From assembly GCA_037576215.1 (NCBI GenBank), contig JBANDB010000017.1, positions 1,240,001-1,304,000 of the forward strand: a stretch of DNA of 64,000 nucleotides. The letters are read 5' to 3'. Each line of letters begins with the position of its first letter. Position 1 is the stretch's first letter. This document shows, one piece after another, positions 47,114 through 58,401 of this stretch. The DNA comes from Armillaria gallica. Lineage: Eukaryota; Basidiomycota; Agaricomycetes; Agaricales; Physalacriaceae. A program made the translations under genes and the position numbers. The notes under the pieces are model-generated. The model saw only the letters and a list, made by a program, of their open reading frames with translations. It searched no databases and had not been told where the DNA came from.

Positions 47114-48589
47114 ATGTCAAAATTCGATATCCCCCGCTTTACCAAAGCTCTGGTCCTTCGCAAATCTGCAGCGGTGCAGAAACCAGTGTACAACGACGCC
47201 AAAGTGGAATTGAGGGAAATCCCTTCCCTCAGACCTAGCGAAGTCTTGGTCAAAGTTGGAGCAGCTGCATTTAATCACAGAGAAGTAGGTCGAGTTTTGT
47301 TCTATGTTTGAATCCGGAATTGACACTGAGATTCAGCTATGGATTCGGAAAGGAATGTATCCAAATATCGCGTTTGGAAGCATCTTTGGCGCTGACGGCG
47401 CCGGTACGCCAAATTAAAATACTTGTATCTGCGTGGTGCTGTGTAACACCATTTGTATGTAGGTGTCGTTGTGGCATCCGGTCAATCCAAGGATTCACTT
47501 CTCAACTCACGCGTCTTCATGTCACCAATGGTCGGTTGGGAAAAGAGTCTCGATGGGCCTGAGTCTCCGTAGGTTTCCAATGGCATCTACGCCATTCAGT
47601 GGCTGACATATCTGACCAGAAAATTTGGAGTCGTGGGAGGCGTCGCTTATCCTCCCCTTGGATACTTCGCCAACTATGTTGTCGTCGATAGATCGTTGGT
47701 CATTAAATCCGCCAGCCATCTTGACGATGTTCACATGGCTGCATGGCCCTTAGCTGGTCTGACAGCTTGGAGGTGTGTGCGTTTACGGTTGTTCCATACT
47801 CTGTCTGTTTGTTCTAAACCGCTTAACAGGGCTATTACGACCTGCGCTAGCGTCCAAGCTGGCCAAAATATCTTGATAACAGGCATAGGCGGTGGTGTTG
47901 CACTTTTGGCTCTTCAATTATGCGCCGCTAAAGGTGCACATGTCTATGTGACAAGCGGTAGCCAGGAGAAGATCAACAAGGCCATCGTTCTTGGCGCCGA
48001 AGGAGGTGCAAATTACAAAGATGGTGGGTGTAGTCGAACGTCCGCGTAGCTCTTCTGATGGACACACTCTTCTTCAGATGACTGGCCTGCTCAACTTTCT
48101 CGGGCTTTGGAGAATGTCCGGGGCAAAGGCGCTGTCTTTGACTCGGTCATTGATTCCGGTGGAGGCGACATTATGTCTCAGGTCAGCAGGTGTCTCAAAC
48201 GAGGCGGGAAGGTTGTTTGCTATGGCATGTTAGACGTTTCATCAGTTATGCAGAAGGCGATTGTTTCTAATGGCTTTTTAGGACGGCCGACCCAAAGATT
48301 ACGTTCACAATGAGAGAAGTGATGCGAAACCAGCACCTCATTGGTTCGCATAATCCCTTCGTATGAGCCATACGCGTCTTGACAGATTTCCACAGGAACA
48401 ATGATGGGCTCACTGCAAGACATGAGAGACGCGACCGCGTTCCTGGAGGAGCACCGTATCGTGCCGGTAGTTTCCCATGTGCTGGAAGGTCTAGAATCTG
48501 CAGAAGAAGGATTCGAGATACTGAAGAAGGGAGACCAATTCGGCAAGGTAGTGATTAGAATTGAGGAGAAAAGACCAGGGAAACTGTAA
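47114..48589 (+). CDS. Medium-chain zinc-type alcohol dehydrogenase/quinone reductase
   Basis: Member of the MDR superfamily (GroES-like fold plus Rossmann fold), NAD(P)-dependent. Start at 47114 (MSKFDIPRFTKALVLRKSAA). The GroES-like part reads ELREIPSLRPSEVLVKVGAA and FNHRE-LWIRKGMYPNIAFGS across an intron, then IFGADGAG-VVVASGQ. PPLGYFANYVVVD and LAGLTAWR lead to the nucleotide fold (ILITGIGGGVALLALQLCAA). Later exons read VFDSVIDSGGGDIMSQVSRC, LKRGGKVVCYGM, then MMGSLQDMRDATAFLEEHRI and the end FGKVVIRIEEKRPGKL. About eight exons. The catalytic zinc ligands of classic alcohol dehydrogenases are not all visible, which favours a zinc-free oxidoreductase. Substrate unknown. Confidence 0.85.
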
Positions 48590-48876
48590 CTCACCAGGAC
48601 TGAAAATATCAAGGAATCATTCACCGGCATTAATCCGAACGAGTTCTCATAGCCGTATGCCCCCGGCATGCAGAAAGGGCAAAGCCGCCCTTCTGCCGCC
48701 CCTCATGTTCTTTACTTTCTTCTTTTAGGTTGAACCGATTAGAAGGAACGTTGCAATGCAATAAAAGGGACATATACTCTTTTCCCTCGGTCATTCTTGA
48801 TCACCCACTTCCACAAGGTACGTCTGCGAAAATTATAAACACCCCATATCACCCATGAACGTGTCCTTTTCTAAGA

Positions 48877-50058
48877 ATGTCCGACCTTCCACAAGAGCTC
48901 TTCGACGCGATTGTCGACAAACTGCAATACGACAGAAAGTCCTTGATAGCCTGCTCCTTGGCCTCACGCGCATTTCTACCTCGCGCCCGATTTCACCTCT
49001 TCCGCAAAATAGTCCTCAACGAACGCTTCTGCCAAAAATTCCACAAAGTCGTGGTCTCCTCCCCGAACATACCCAGGAATGTCACGGACCTCACCTTCTT
49101 CGGGGACGCGTTCAAACAGCGGCTCATTCCACCTGTCATACACTCCCTAGTCAACCTTTCCACACTGTCATTACAAGATATGGATTTTGACAATGTCCCA
49201 AAATACAACGCCGGGATCTTTGACGCGTTCTCCCGTCTCCCTATCAAGCACATTTCCATGCTATCGCTTTCCTTTCGCGATTTCTCCACCGCCATAAGGA
49301 CATCGTTTCCCGTCATGCAGAGCCTCACCATGTGGGATGTGGTAGGACAGTCCAATCCAACGGTCAGCCCCCAGTCGTGTCAATTACGGGTTCTAAAGTT
49401 TCACCTGCACGAGATTGGTAAATCCATCCTCGACAGCATCGCCAGAGGTGGTCTGGGGTCTCTGGACCACTTGCATACTCTGTCGACTTCAGGATACCCT
49501 CGAAATGGCGACTTCGGCCTATTTCTGAAGCTTGTCCGTACGCCCTCTCTGCGAACTTTGGAATTGAAAGATCTGCAGTGCGGTGAGTTCCCCGGTACGC
49601 TGTCGGTTAGCGCGACTGTTCAATTTGCATGATTTGTAGATGACGATAGATTTGCTGCACCGACACCTATCTCCCTTTCACATCTTCAAAGCATCGTCTT
49701 CCACGTTATTCAGTTCGGGTCTGATAGGCCTCGCAATCAAGGCGTCGGCATACAATGGCTCACAGACTGTTTCGCTCTTGCTCCTAATCCAGATGCGTCG
49801 GCTCAAAACATCATCATCAAATACAGTCTGTTTGTCGGCGCAGAGTACGTATCTGTATATGAACAGAAGAAATGGGCCGCATTGAACGAAGTTTTATCTC
49901 GTTCGCCCGTTGCTTCTCTGATTTCCGTACGTGTCGTCGTCAGACGATATCACGATCGTGCGCAAACGTTTGACACGATCATGGACAACTGTCCTTGCTT
50001 GCGCAATATGGGCCGAGCATTTAAGCTGGACATTGTAGAAGAATTCAATCATATCTGA
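48877..50058 (+). CDS. F-box/LRR-like protein, two-exon subfamily, 374 aa
   Basis: Exons 48877-49582 and 49640-50058 join at phase 1 in an Asp codon (donor GTGAGT, acceptor TTTGTAG). F-box: SDLPQELFDAIVDKLQYDRK then ACSLASRAFLPRARFHLFRK. LRR-like runs follow: VTDLTFFGDAFKQ, LSTLSLQDMDFDN, LRVLKFHLHEIGKSILDSIA, LRTLELKDLQC. Exon 2 has LSHLQSIVFHVIQFG, WLTDCFALAPN and KWAALNEVLSRSPVASLISV, ending EEFNHI. Same intron position and architecture as the genes at 38891-40101, 45623-46781 and 55091-56410. Converges with the Mug190-like gene; about 195 bp separate the stops. Confidence 0.86.
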
Positions 50059-50252
50059 CATAGTGGTACGTATTTTACATTGTGCTATCTCATACCATGA
50101 ATCGCTGAGCGACATTACTTTACAGGATAATAAAAGTACAATAAACATTGTCCGGGAATCGTTAATGTCATTGCCAAGCGCACGTTTGAAAAAACACTTC
50201 ATCCTTACGCTTCTGACTGTACCGTCGCTGGAAATCGGATTAGATGAAAAAT

Positions 50253-53200
50253 TCAACAATACAGATGGAATGCCTTACGTTCACGTTTCGAGGACCCTTT
50301 GCCAGGTGTGAGACGACTCTTCAAACCTTCTTTCATCCATTTGCCCGTGCGGTATGGTCGGAACCCGTTAATACCTCTCTGACGATTGGCCAACTGCCGC
50401 TTGTGAGCGCGATCAAGAGCCTTTTTCTCTTCTGGATCGATAACACCATCATCGTATGCATGAGCATTTCGTTCTGCGATTAGACCTTCTCCTTCGACGT
50501 GATCGCTTAAAAAGAAGTTCAACACTCTGCAGCATCACAACGGATGAAGACTGACTATGTTTCGAACGCGTGTCGCCTCGCCTGAGTCTTGGCGTGTGTC
50601 TCATGGTCCTGTCCCACGATTAATCTTATAACTCCTACCAAAAGATATTACTTACCTCGTCCAATCCGCGGTCTAACCTGATCCGCGTCCGAATGTGTCC
50701 AATGATCTGGAATTCGTGCGTCTTCGCGGTAAATTCATTCATATTGGCCTTGCCTTCCTCCGTGAGGTCATACACCACGTTCTGCCTCAGTTGGCGAAGA
50801 TCATTCCCGGCAACGACTGGTAGCTCGATGTCGGTCTCCTCATCCTCGACAACGTCCTTCAACCAAAGCAGAGCCAATGCCTGAGGATTGGCCTTTCGGC
50901 CCAGGAAGCTGCCACCCCCACTGATCTCGAACGTCAAGGAAGTGGCATAGCGGCTGTAGACAGGCAAGCGTAATTGCTCTGCGGAGAAGTCCCAGACGAC
51001 GTCAACACCACTCTCGTCTGATGTAGCTGAAGCTGGCAAAGTCTCCGTGCTATCCGTTGTCGACACGACAATTTTGTTCGATTTCCCGACAAACTTTGCG
51101 TCTCCAAGATTGGCGGAAGGGCTGAGACTGAACTTGATAGGCTCGAGGATCTCAACAGTTCCTGTGTCCCACCCCAACATTTGACGAGGAAGCTGGCATT
51201 TGACGGCACGGAAGAGTAAGGACACGTTCATTCGCCTGCGAATCGCATTCAGCCAAAGGATCAGTGAGCTTCAAAGTATCTCTGACTGACCCGAAACCAA
51301 TACCCTCAGTAATAGAGAACAATCGGGTAACCTCGGAACCGGTTGAAAACAAGTCCTTCAGCTTCAAGTTGACGACGCCCAAGATTGGATCTTTCTCGCG
51401 GAGCCTAGAGTCTCGAACAACCAAGCGAACGACAGTCGACTGCCAATCACGAATGAACTTCTCTGTCCCTGCCTGATGATAGCATTCATTAGCATAGCTA
51501 GAAAATGAGCAATCATAAGGCGTACCTCGAAGAAAGGCATGCTAGTATATTGTTTGACCCGACTTCAGACGCGCATCGTCAGCTATACCTCAGGTAGTCC
51601 AATAAATGCTCACGTTTTATACACCATATCGTCGTTCAAGATGATCTCGCAATAAGCGCTGGGCAAATTATCGCTCTGCTCTGAAGGTTCGTCCGTATCT
51701 TGACCAGCTTGCCCTTCTCTTTCCTTGCCCCCAGCACCAGACAGATTTTGCAGTTCCAGATTATTGATCTACGACCATGTAAGCAACAACATACAATACA
51801 ACATGGATATACGAACCTGATGTATGATGACGCTCAATATACCGGAAGGATACGAAGGATCCGGAGGTGTGCGCTGGACATCGGGTGGCGGTGGTGGGAG
51901 ATCTTTTGCAGCTGGGTTAGGAGCCACGTCACCGGGTCGCATTTCCATTTCTGATGGCATGTTAACGAACCACATTGTTTTGTAAGGGACAGCGGTATGT
52001 ACCTGGACCGGTCTTGGGCGGAGGAAGTGGAGGATTCTCCGGCGGTTGTTCAAGCTCTTTCTTCAGAGGGACCTTGTCAAAGTATCCAACGGACCAACTG
52101 CAACACAGAAGTGAGAGCATGAATCCAATGCCAAGAAATTTGACTGACTGCAAAACACCGTCCATTTTGTCTGCATCCTCAAATCCAGCAAGCTTGTCAG
52201 ACCGACGAGTCATCTTGTTATGACACTTCATTAATTGTTTCACCGGAATCTGGACGCGTCCAATAAGATCACTGGAAGAGAATACATCTCAGAGGAATAG
52301 CCAAGGCGACGACGGATGAACGTACTCTGCTGAGCGTTGATCAGAATCCCAGAGCATGAGCGAGACATCTTCCTCAGTCTTGATCTCATCATCGGTGACC
52401 AGCAGAGCGGCGGTCTCTTCGTAAATTGGATTGAGATCTCCAAGAACAATACGCGTCGAGTACAAGGGCTTGCCAAACTACGAAGCCCACGATTAGAAAT
52501 TCACAACAGTGGTCAACAGAAGATGGTACCTTGGCGTACGCCAGAACAATATACGGGTCGGATCGGCCATTGCTATCTTGGGCTGAGAGACCTTCGGCGT
52601 GGTGAATGACAACCAAGAAGACTCCTTTGGCCCGGGTGTCTGCATAAAAGTTAGCGAGTAACATTGGTCAGTCAATTCTGCAACCAACCTCCGATAGCAG
52701 CTCCACTGAGCATTTCCTGCATATTCAATGTCATGCTTTTTGGCGCTACAAATTCGGCCGTCCCAGCAGCTATCGCCATTTTCACAAAGCGCGAGACCAA
52801 AGGAAGGTCGAGGACGTTAGGTAGGACCTTAGCCATTGGGATAGCCGAGACTTCCACAGCTGGAACACCCATGAAAGTAAAGGTGACATTTCTCACAAAT
52901 GGTGCCTCGGAAATGAACTGTATGCGCATCCGCACAGTGCCTACAATTCCTTCGACCTGAATCCAAATTCTGCATAGACCTAATTAGCGTGGAAGATGAT
53001 CCATGCAATTACTACCACTCACGGAACCGGGATATGCAACCAATCGTATATGCCGAGGAAGAACTCTACCAACAGATGTATGTTTTTGGAGCGTAACTTT
53101 GAACCTTGGCCTGGCAGAGCTTGGTATGCAAACGCAACCTCGTAGTTAACGTAGTCTCCCGACTGGTCAGCATCCAGACCCTTGGCTTTGTCGGCCTCTG

Positions 53201-54327
53201 CTTGCTCCATAAGTTGGTTCGTGCCTTGGTCAATCCATTCTTCCCGAGGGTATTCGGAATCGGTTGGTCGGTCTGGAAGCGCGCGCATCGATACGATGCG
53301 GAAAGGATTGTCGCCCTGACCAATGTTACTGATACGCACAGCATCAACAAAACCGGGAAGGGACTGTTGCATCACATCTTCTACCATGTCTGCGATGGAA
53401 ATAAACTGTAGAGAAAATGAGAAATAGACATGGGGAAGAATAAATTGACTGACCATGTCCGGGTTAATGAGGCCCCAAATCGTTCGGACGAACGCGTTGA
53501 GCCATTCTGCCGACTCCGGTGTCGGAGGAGCGTATTTCTCTCCGCGTACACGATGCATTTCGACCCGAACACGTTCCACTTCCTTTTCCAACTTTCGCTG
53601 AACAATGCTGACGGCACAAACGCTAGCGAACCCGATGGCAGCTATGAAGGTGGTGCTAACGCCAAGGCGGACCCATGCCCAAGTGAATGGAATATACCAG
53701 CGACCTTTGGGGAAGCCAAAGAAGAACCAGATGAGGGTGAAAGATACTGTTAGCCCGAGCTGAAGGTAGTCGAACATAGCTAGAAGCGGGGAAAGCGAGG
53801 GCGCTGGTGCTGGTAGATATGGTTGCAGAGAAATATTCCCTGGGCGGGCAGCGCTGGGTGCTGTCTGTGTAGGCGAAGCTGAGCTACTAGCAGGAGGCGC
53901 TTCCGCAGTTCCAATGTGATCATCAGGACGAGGAAAATCTAGTGACACGATGAGTTAACTTTACAAAAGAATAGTCGAATACATACCTTTAAAGTCAGCA
54001 TCTTTTATGATGACATCCAGACCGGTCGTTGGATCCTTGACAGTCCTTTCGCCTTTCCGATTCTTGACTTTGTCCGTCGGCTTTTCCTTGGGCCCAGCCA
54101 TTCTGTTCATCATCTCCGTCTTCTCGTTCGCTGGCTGGTCACTGCCAGAAGTGGCGTTCGTTTTCGACGTCGGACTAGTCGGTGGCGAAACTGGTTCATC
54201 CTCACGAGCTCGTTTCTCGTCGCTGTATGCCTGAATCGTAGGCACAGGGTGTCGTTCGCTGTTCTGTTCTTTGAGCAATAGTGCTAGACGACGCGACGGA
54301 TGCTCACCTATATCGTGGACCGTCCAT
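50253..54327 (-). CDS. SMP and C2 domain lipid-transfer protein (Mug190/tricalbin-like)
   Basis: Proteins of this type tether the ER to other membranes and move lipids. A short first exon starting at 54327 (MDGPRYS) splices to ERHPVPTIQAYSDEKRARED. A disordered N-terminus is followed by two membrane segments (LQLGLTVSFTLIWFFFGFP; TTFIAAIGFASVCAVSIVQ), a coiled-coil bit and the SMP domain (SAEWLNAFVRTIWGLINPDM, FISIADMVEDVMQQSLPGFV, GEV-type VNYEVAFAYQALPG, FVRNVTFTFMGVPAVEVSAI). C2 domains follow: FLVVIHHAEGLSAQDSNGRS with DPYIVLAYAKFGKPLYST, then SAYCEIILNDDMVYKTRVKQ and FIRDWQSTVVRLVVRDSRLR. The C-terminal domain (IGHIRTRIRLDRGLDE) ends in a basic tail at 50253. The domain order fits fission yeast Mug190. 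About 14 exons, roughly 1,000-1,100 residues. Confidence 0.88.
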
Positions 54328-54572
54328 GGTATTGGTCTAGCATATATCTCCCGCCGTCACTTTTATATGCTGACAAGATTCCACTGACGTCGTATTGACG
54401 TAGGTGGATTTCTGCATCGCGATCACCGTTACGACAGATAATGTTTTTCGAGTAGTCGTGGTAGATTCATCGTAATCTCGATAGCGATTATTGATTGCAA
54501 GTTGAACTGGTGAGATAATTACGAAAAAATCAAAAGCGCGGCAGTGATGGGTCTTGAGACGAGCTTCTCTCA

Positions 54573-54779
54573 GCCGGCAAGTCTTCGGCATGCTATCAAA
54601 GGCACGTATAGTACTTGTTTTGGCTACAATTTACTGATTTATATCTCAAACATTTTTTGCCATAAAGACAAGTACTTTTCTTCTGCGCAAACCTGTATTT
54701 ATATTATGAACAAATTATATTTATGTACTATGTTCGAATGCTACACGTGCCTTTGACAGCATGCCGAAAACTTGCCGGC
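54573..54779. mobile_element. MITE-like element with about 38 bp terminal inverted repeats
   Basis: The left end (54573-54610) reads GCCGGCAAGTCTTCGGCATG... and the right end, reverse-complemented from 54779, reads GCCGGCAAGTTTTCGGCATG..., continuing in parallel through a CAAAGGCACGT segment with only about three mismatches over 38 positions. The 130 bp interior is AT-rich and non-coding. This is the layout of a miniature inverted-repeat transposable element. No clear target-site duplication was seen, so the superfamily cannot be assigned. It lies upstream of F-box paralogue B and of the Mug190-like gene. Confidence 0.65.
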
Positions 54780-55090
54780 CATATCTTGATTCTTGACGAT
54801 GCCGGATGGTTCGGCGCCGGCTGGTTACCTAAGCCAATCGTGACATATACTCAAAGGTTTGAAGTTCAAAGTTCAAGTTACCTTGAACCATCACCACCAC
54901 AACGCAATAATTTTCGTTCTCAAACATTCTCCCGGTAAAAGGCTGCCAGTTATTTAGTTAGCCCCTACCCTTTCCATCACATTCAGCGCCGTTCAACCCT
55001 CACTCCCAGACTCAGTGTTAGTGCCACCGTAAGTAAAACTTCCATTCTTTCTTTCGCAAAGATTCAACACCATGCTAGGATCCCTAAATC
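54780..55090 (+). promoter_or_regulatory. Upstream region of F-box paralogue B
   Basis: About 54800-54840 (GATGCCGG...CCGGCTGGTTACCTAAGC) matches, inverted, the upstream DNA of paralogue A. A pyrimidine-rich run (54960-55010) and an ACCGTAAGTAAA donor-like site at about 55026-55037 suggest the transcript starts here and has a 5' UTR intron. Confidence 0.5.
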
Positions 55091-56410
55091 ATGGCGTGTA
55101 TCTCTTCCCAACAAGTCCCCCAGGAGCTCATTGACAAAATAGTCAACGAACTGCACGACCATCGCAAATCGCTCAAGGCCTGCAAGTCCGTTTGTCGCGC
55201 ATTCCGTTCCCCAGCTGAGGCCATCCTTTTTCGACGAGTCTCGTTGAGCAGCAGTTCCTCAATCTTCCGCCTCTTTAAAGTTTCCCCTGGTGTCTTGAAC
55301 TCTGTTAGGGAAGCAACAATCTACGAGTCAGTAGAAGGTAGGGCCGACGTCATGGCAAAAGCTATTACAGCTCTTGTCAATTTGAACACGATTGATATCA
55401 CGAGAATGACATGGGTGCCGGATTCTCACCGTATCACACCCGCCGTGGTCTCCGTACTCAGAACCCTCCCTATCAAAACGCTGACTCTCGATGAGGTCAT
55501 TTTTCGTGATATCATCCAGTTCTCAGGCTTCATGGACACTTTCCCCGGCGTCGAGAACATCTCCCTCAAGCACGTCTACTGCCACATTGTCTCAAAAAAC
55601 GACAAGGCTCCGGTCTCTTCTCGAACGAATGTCATCCGTTCGTTGCACTTGTCCGTGAACGAGATTTCGTCGAATGTACTTCGTGCAGTGGCCGATGGCA
55701 GCCTTGGATCTCTGGCGGAACTAAAATCCCTGACTTACGTGGGAAACCCGAAGGGCAAGGAAGTTACCCCTTTACTCGCTCTCGTTCAAAATCCTTCGCT
55801 TCAGGACCTTTGCGTCAACGGCGGTGTGTTGATTTTGACATTAGTTGGTGTGTCAAACTGAGACTCCTTTCTTATAGATATACCGGTCGTCAGTTTGTCA
55901 CACATCAAGACCATTGTTGTTCATCTAGCAAAGGTAGCCTACACACAGGAGTTTCGCACCTCTTTGAGCCTTTGGACGGACTGCTTGGCTTGTGGCGAAG
56001 AATCATCGTTGAATAAATTAACGATACACCTAGATGTGAAGCATCAGCTTTCGGCGAACGATGCTGAACAATGGGCTGTGTTAGACAAAGTGCTATCGGC
56101 GTCGCGTTTTCCGGAACTCGCATCATTTCGCGTCATACTGAAGGCCGCTGAAGGCATTGACGCTGAACAGACGGAGGAGCTTATCAAGACTCATTGCCCT
56201 ATCCTTTGCACTCGGAACGTCTGCACTTTAGAAGTGGAAGGTTCCTCAGACACTCAAGATGATGTCGAGAGCGACAGCGAGTCTGCTGACGACGACAATG
56301 AGTCTACGGGGGTGACGATGAATCTATGGGGGGGGACGGTGATTCTGCTGATGACGATGATTAAGTTCCTCGGAGTGAATGACATGATAATGGGACTGCT
56401 GATGTGGTGA
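55091..56410 (+). CDS. F-box/LRR-like protein (inverted paralogue B), possible frameshift in tail
   Basis: Exons 55091-55823 and 55878-56410 join at phase 1 in an Asp codon (donor GTGTGT, acceptor CTTATAG). F-box: SSQQVPQELIDKIVNELHDH then ACKSVCRAFRSPAEAILFRR. LRR-like segments include VREATIYESVEGR, IKTLTLDEVIFRDIIQFSGF, IRSLHLSVNEISSNVLRAVA. Exon 2 starts DIPVVSLSHIKTIVVHLAK. Paralogue A stops after the CTRNVCT-EVE block; B continues into an acidic tail (DDVESDSESADDDNEST) and then switches to a hydrophobic end (GTVILLMTMIKFLGVN). One extra G in the five-G run at 56308-56312 would keep the tail acidic to a stop near 56364, so either a real frameshift or a base-call slip has occurred. Confidence 0.83.
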
Positions 56411-57158
56411 CGGTGTTTTCTCAGTTTATGTACCGAACAATCAAACTTTTTTCCCTTGAAAGATCCTCATTGATCTACTCATCTTCAGATACCGAGCAAA
56501 GTCTACTAGAAAGGTACAGATGTGATATTCTGTACTACGCAATCGCCAATGTTTGAATGACTCCTCAGCTGATTCGGCATGCCTTTGCGCGTATACGCAA
56601 ACCATCGTTCTAGTACCTCCTATCGCCCAGAAGTCCGTGTATGTCTCGGAGTTGTCTCGGAGTCAAAAGAAAGGAATAATATTTCTCGACAGTGAGAAGG
56701 CCATTTTCTCGCGTGTTGGTTCTCCCAGAGAGGGATATTATCAATGAGAAAAAACCCCTTAGCCTGAGATGACAAGGCGGGCGTCGAGGACGAACCAGCA
56801 CAGACTCTCCTTGCCGTCTTCAATCAGCGGCATGCCAATGAGGCAGAAACGAGCAGATGTACGCAGGATGCATGATTAATATCAGCTCGTAGCAGTCTAT
56901 CTTCTCTCCAAAGGTTACCGTGGAATAAGTAGATCGGCCATGGCGAGTGAGCCAGGCCAAAGGGCCGGGTCGAATGTTAAGCGGCAGGTTCGGGCCCTCG
57001 GGATGTGGTACTACTCTCATTAAATCTGGCTTTCGAATTGTCTTATCCACGATACACATAACATTTGCCGTTCCTGCAGCTATATACATGTTATAATAAG
57101 ATGGATTATCGTTCCCAGAACGTGAAGATACGCCACATAGGTCGAAGTACGCGCTTAA
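56411..57158. other. Gene-poor stretch with HNH-like relic
   Basis: Apart from the decayed HNH-like fragment (56650-56830, minus) there is a minus frame at 56820-57089 (IRKPDLMRVVPHPEGPNLPL) that may be more of the same relic or chance. No intact gene. Confidence 0.45.
56650..56830 (-). pseudogene. Decayed copy of part of the HNH-like gene
   Basis: The minus strand reads CWFVLDARLVISG, matching HWFVLDACLVVAG in the gene at 42972-44109, then after an in-frame stop and frame shift NTRENGLLTVEKYYSF, matching ISIGENGLLTGRKYWFF. At DNA level GAGAAAATGGCCTTCT is identical in both. Only about 60 codons are covered, and stops and small indels break the frame, so it is non-functional. Confidence 0.7.
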
Positions 57159-58391
57159 CTATGCGTCGTCTAATGCCAATGCACGCGAGGATAGTATCCT
57201 GATGTTGCTACACTCAGCGCTCAAAGATATTAAGACTTTGAGATCGCTAGTCCCCATCTCCGACGCCACATCCACTTGCCGGATTGAACACTCCACAAGA
57301 CACAGATCTAGCGCGCGCCAGGCCCTCCAATGTAAATGCTCGTGCCCCTCCCAGGGCTGCCGGATCCTCAGTATCAGATGTTCCAACGTTGACTGCACTT
57401 TGCTAATGATGTCGACGACCCTGAGCAGAGCCTCAGCCGTTAGCACCACGGTCAGAGTCAGGCGCATCAAAGCCGGCAAACGCTGCGTATCAATACACAG
57501 ATCATCGTTCGTGCAAGAGATGGCGAGGTAAGTGAGGGAGGATGGTAGAATGTCAACGAATAAAGACGCCAATCCGTGACCGGTGATAGGATCGGAATGT
57601 AATTTGAATGTCTTCAATTTGCCGACACGGATGGGGCAGTTTGGGTGGCAGAGGAAGACGGCGATAGCACCGGCGCAAGGCATATTCTCCCAGAGCTCAA
57701 GTGACTCGAGCATCGTGTGCTCGCTGATAGGAATGGTGTTGTACGACCTCATGATCTCGCTCGCTTGTTCGATTACGACAGAGCGGAACCTGCTGTGCAT
57801 GTCCTGTATTGATATCAGCGATATCTTCAGGTGCTTCAATGAGGGGTAAGAGGTATCCCATAAGGACAGGAAAAGCTGAAAAGTGGTAAAATACGATGTG
57901 GATATCTCGAGATGCGATATTGTCAGTGCACGAAGCAGCTGGGAGGCGGACCGGATCTCAGGTGGGCCTGGATAGCGGTATTCAACGTCCGAGGAATACA
58001 GCTTGAGTCTCCTCAGTTGGGTGAATGAGGACGCACACGGGACGAGTGTACCAGCAAACTCCCATGCAATAGAGACATCTTGGATTGAAGAAAACGGGCA
58101 GACGACTCGCGCCCATTTCCATTGCAGTTGTAAACGTGTAACGCCCTCCGAATCCTCGACGGTGTCCTTGTATTTGTTCTTGTACAATGAAACGACACGG
58201 AAAATGTTCCGACGCACGCGAAGGTACCATGACCTGCAAACGAGCGCACATGGACAGAGTGCCTCGACTCCGACGACGCTGTCGATGATGAGTTCGAAGA
58301 TCTCAAGTGGGAATACAGGTGGTCCCATGGCAACGATACTTGGACTACGCGAGGAAAGGTGCTTGCGCCGGAGGATGTCACTAGATATCAA
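57159..58391 (-). CDS. F-box protein, single exon, about 389-410 aa
   Basis: The open frame runs without introns. The likely start is the Met at 58328 (MGPPVFPLEIFELIIDSVVG), which places the F-box at the extreme N-terminus; the frame extends 21 codons further up. F-box: PVFPLEIFELIIDSVVGVEA then PCALVCRSWYLRVRRNIFRV. The body has LRR-like spacing: LRRLKLYSSDVEY, LRALTISHLEIST, LKHLKISLISIQD, LESLELWENM, LTYLAISCTND, LIRLTLTV-type segments and a C-terminal RALDLCLVECSIRQVDVA. Having no intron and a PLEIFExII-type F-box, it belongs to a different subfamily from the two-exon F-box genes nearby. Presumed SCF receptor. Confidence 0.85.
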   Translation of the reverse strand: MISSDILRRKHLSSRSPSIVAMGPPVFPLEIFELIIDSVVGVEALCPCALVCRSWYLRVRRNIFRVVSLYKNKYKDTVEDSEGVTRLQLQWKWARVVCPFSSIQDVSIAWEFAGTLVPCASSFTQLRRLKLYSSDVEYRYPGPPEIRSASQLLRALTISHLEISTSYFTTFQLFLSLWDTSYPSLKHLKISLISIQDMHSRFRSVVIEQASEIMRSYNTIPISEHTMLESLELWENMPCAGAIAVFLCHPNCPIRVGKLKTFKLHSDPITGHGLASLFVDILPSSLTYLAISCTNDDLCIDTQRLPALMRLTLTVVLTAEALLRVVDIISKVQSTLEHLILRIRQPWEGHEHLHWRAWRALDLCLVECSIRQVDVASEMGTSDLKVLISLSAECSNIRILSSRALALDDA

Positions 58392-58401
58392 ATGGCATTA
58401 A

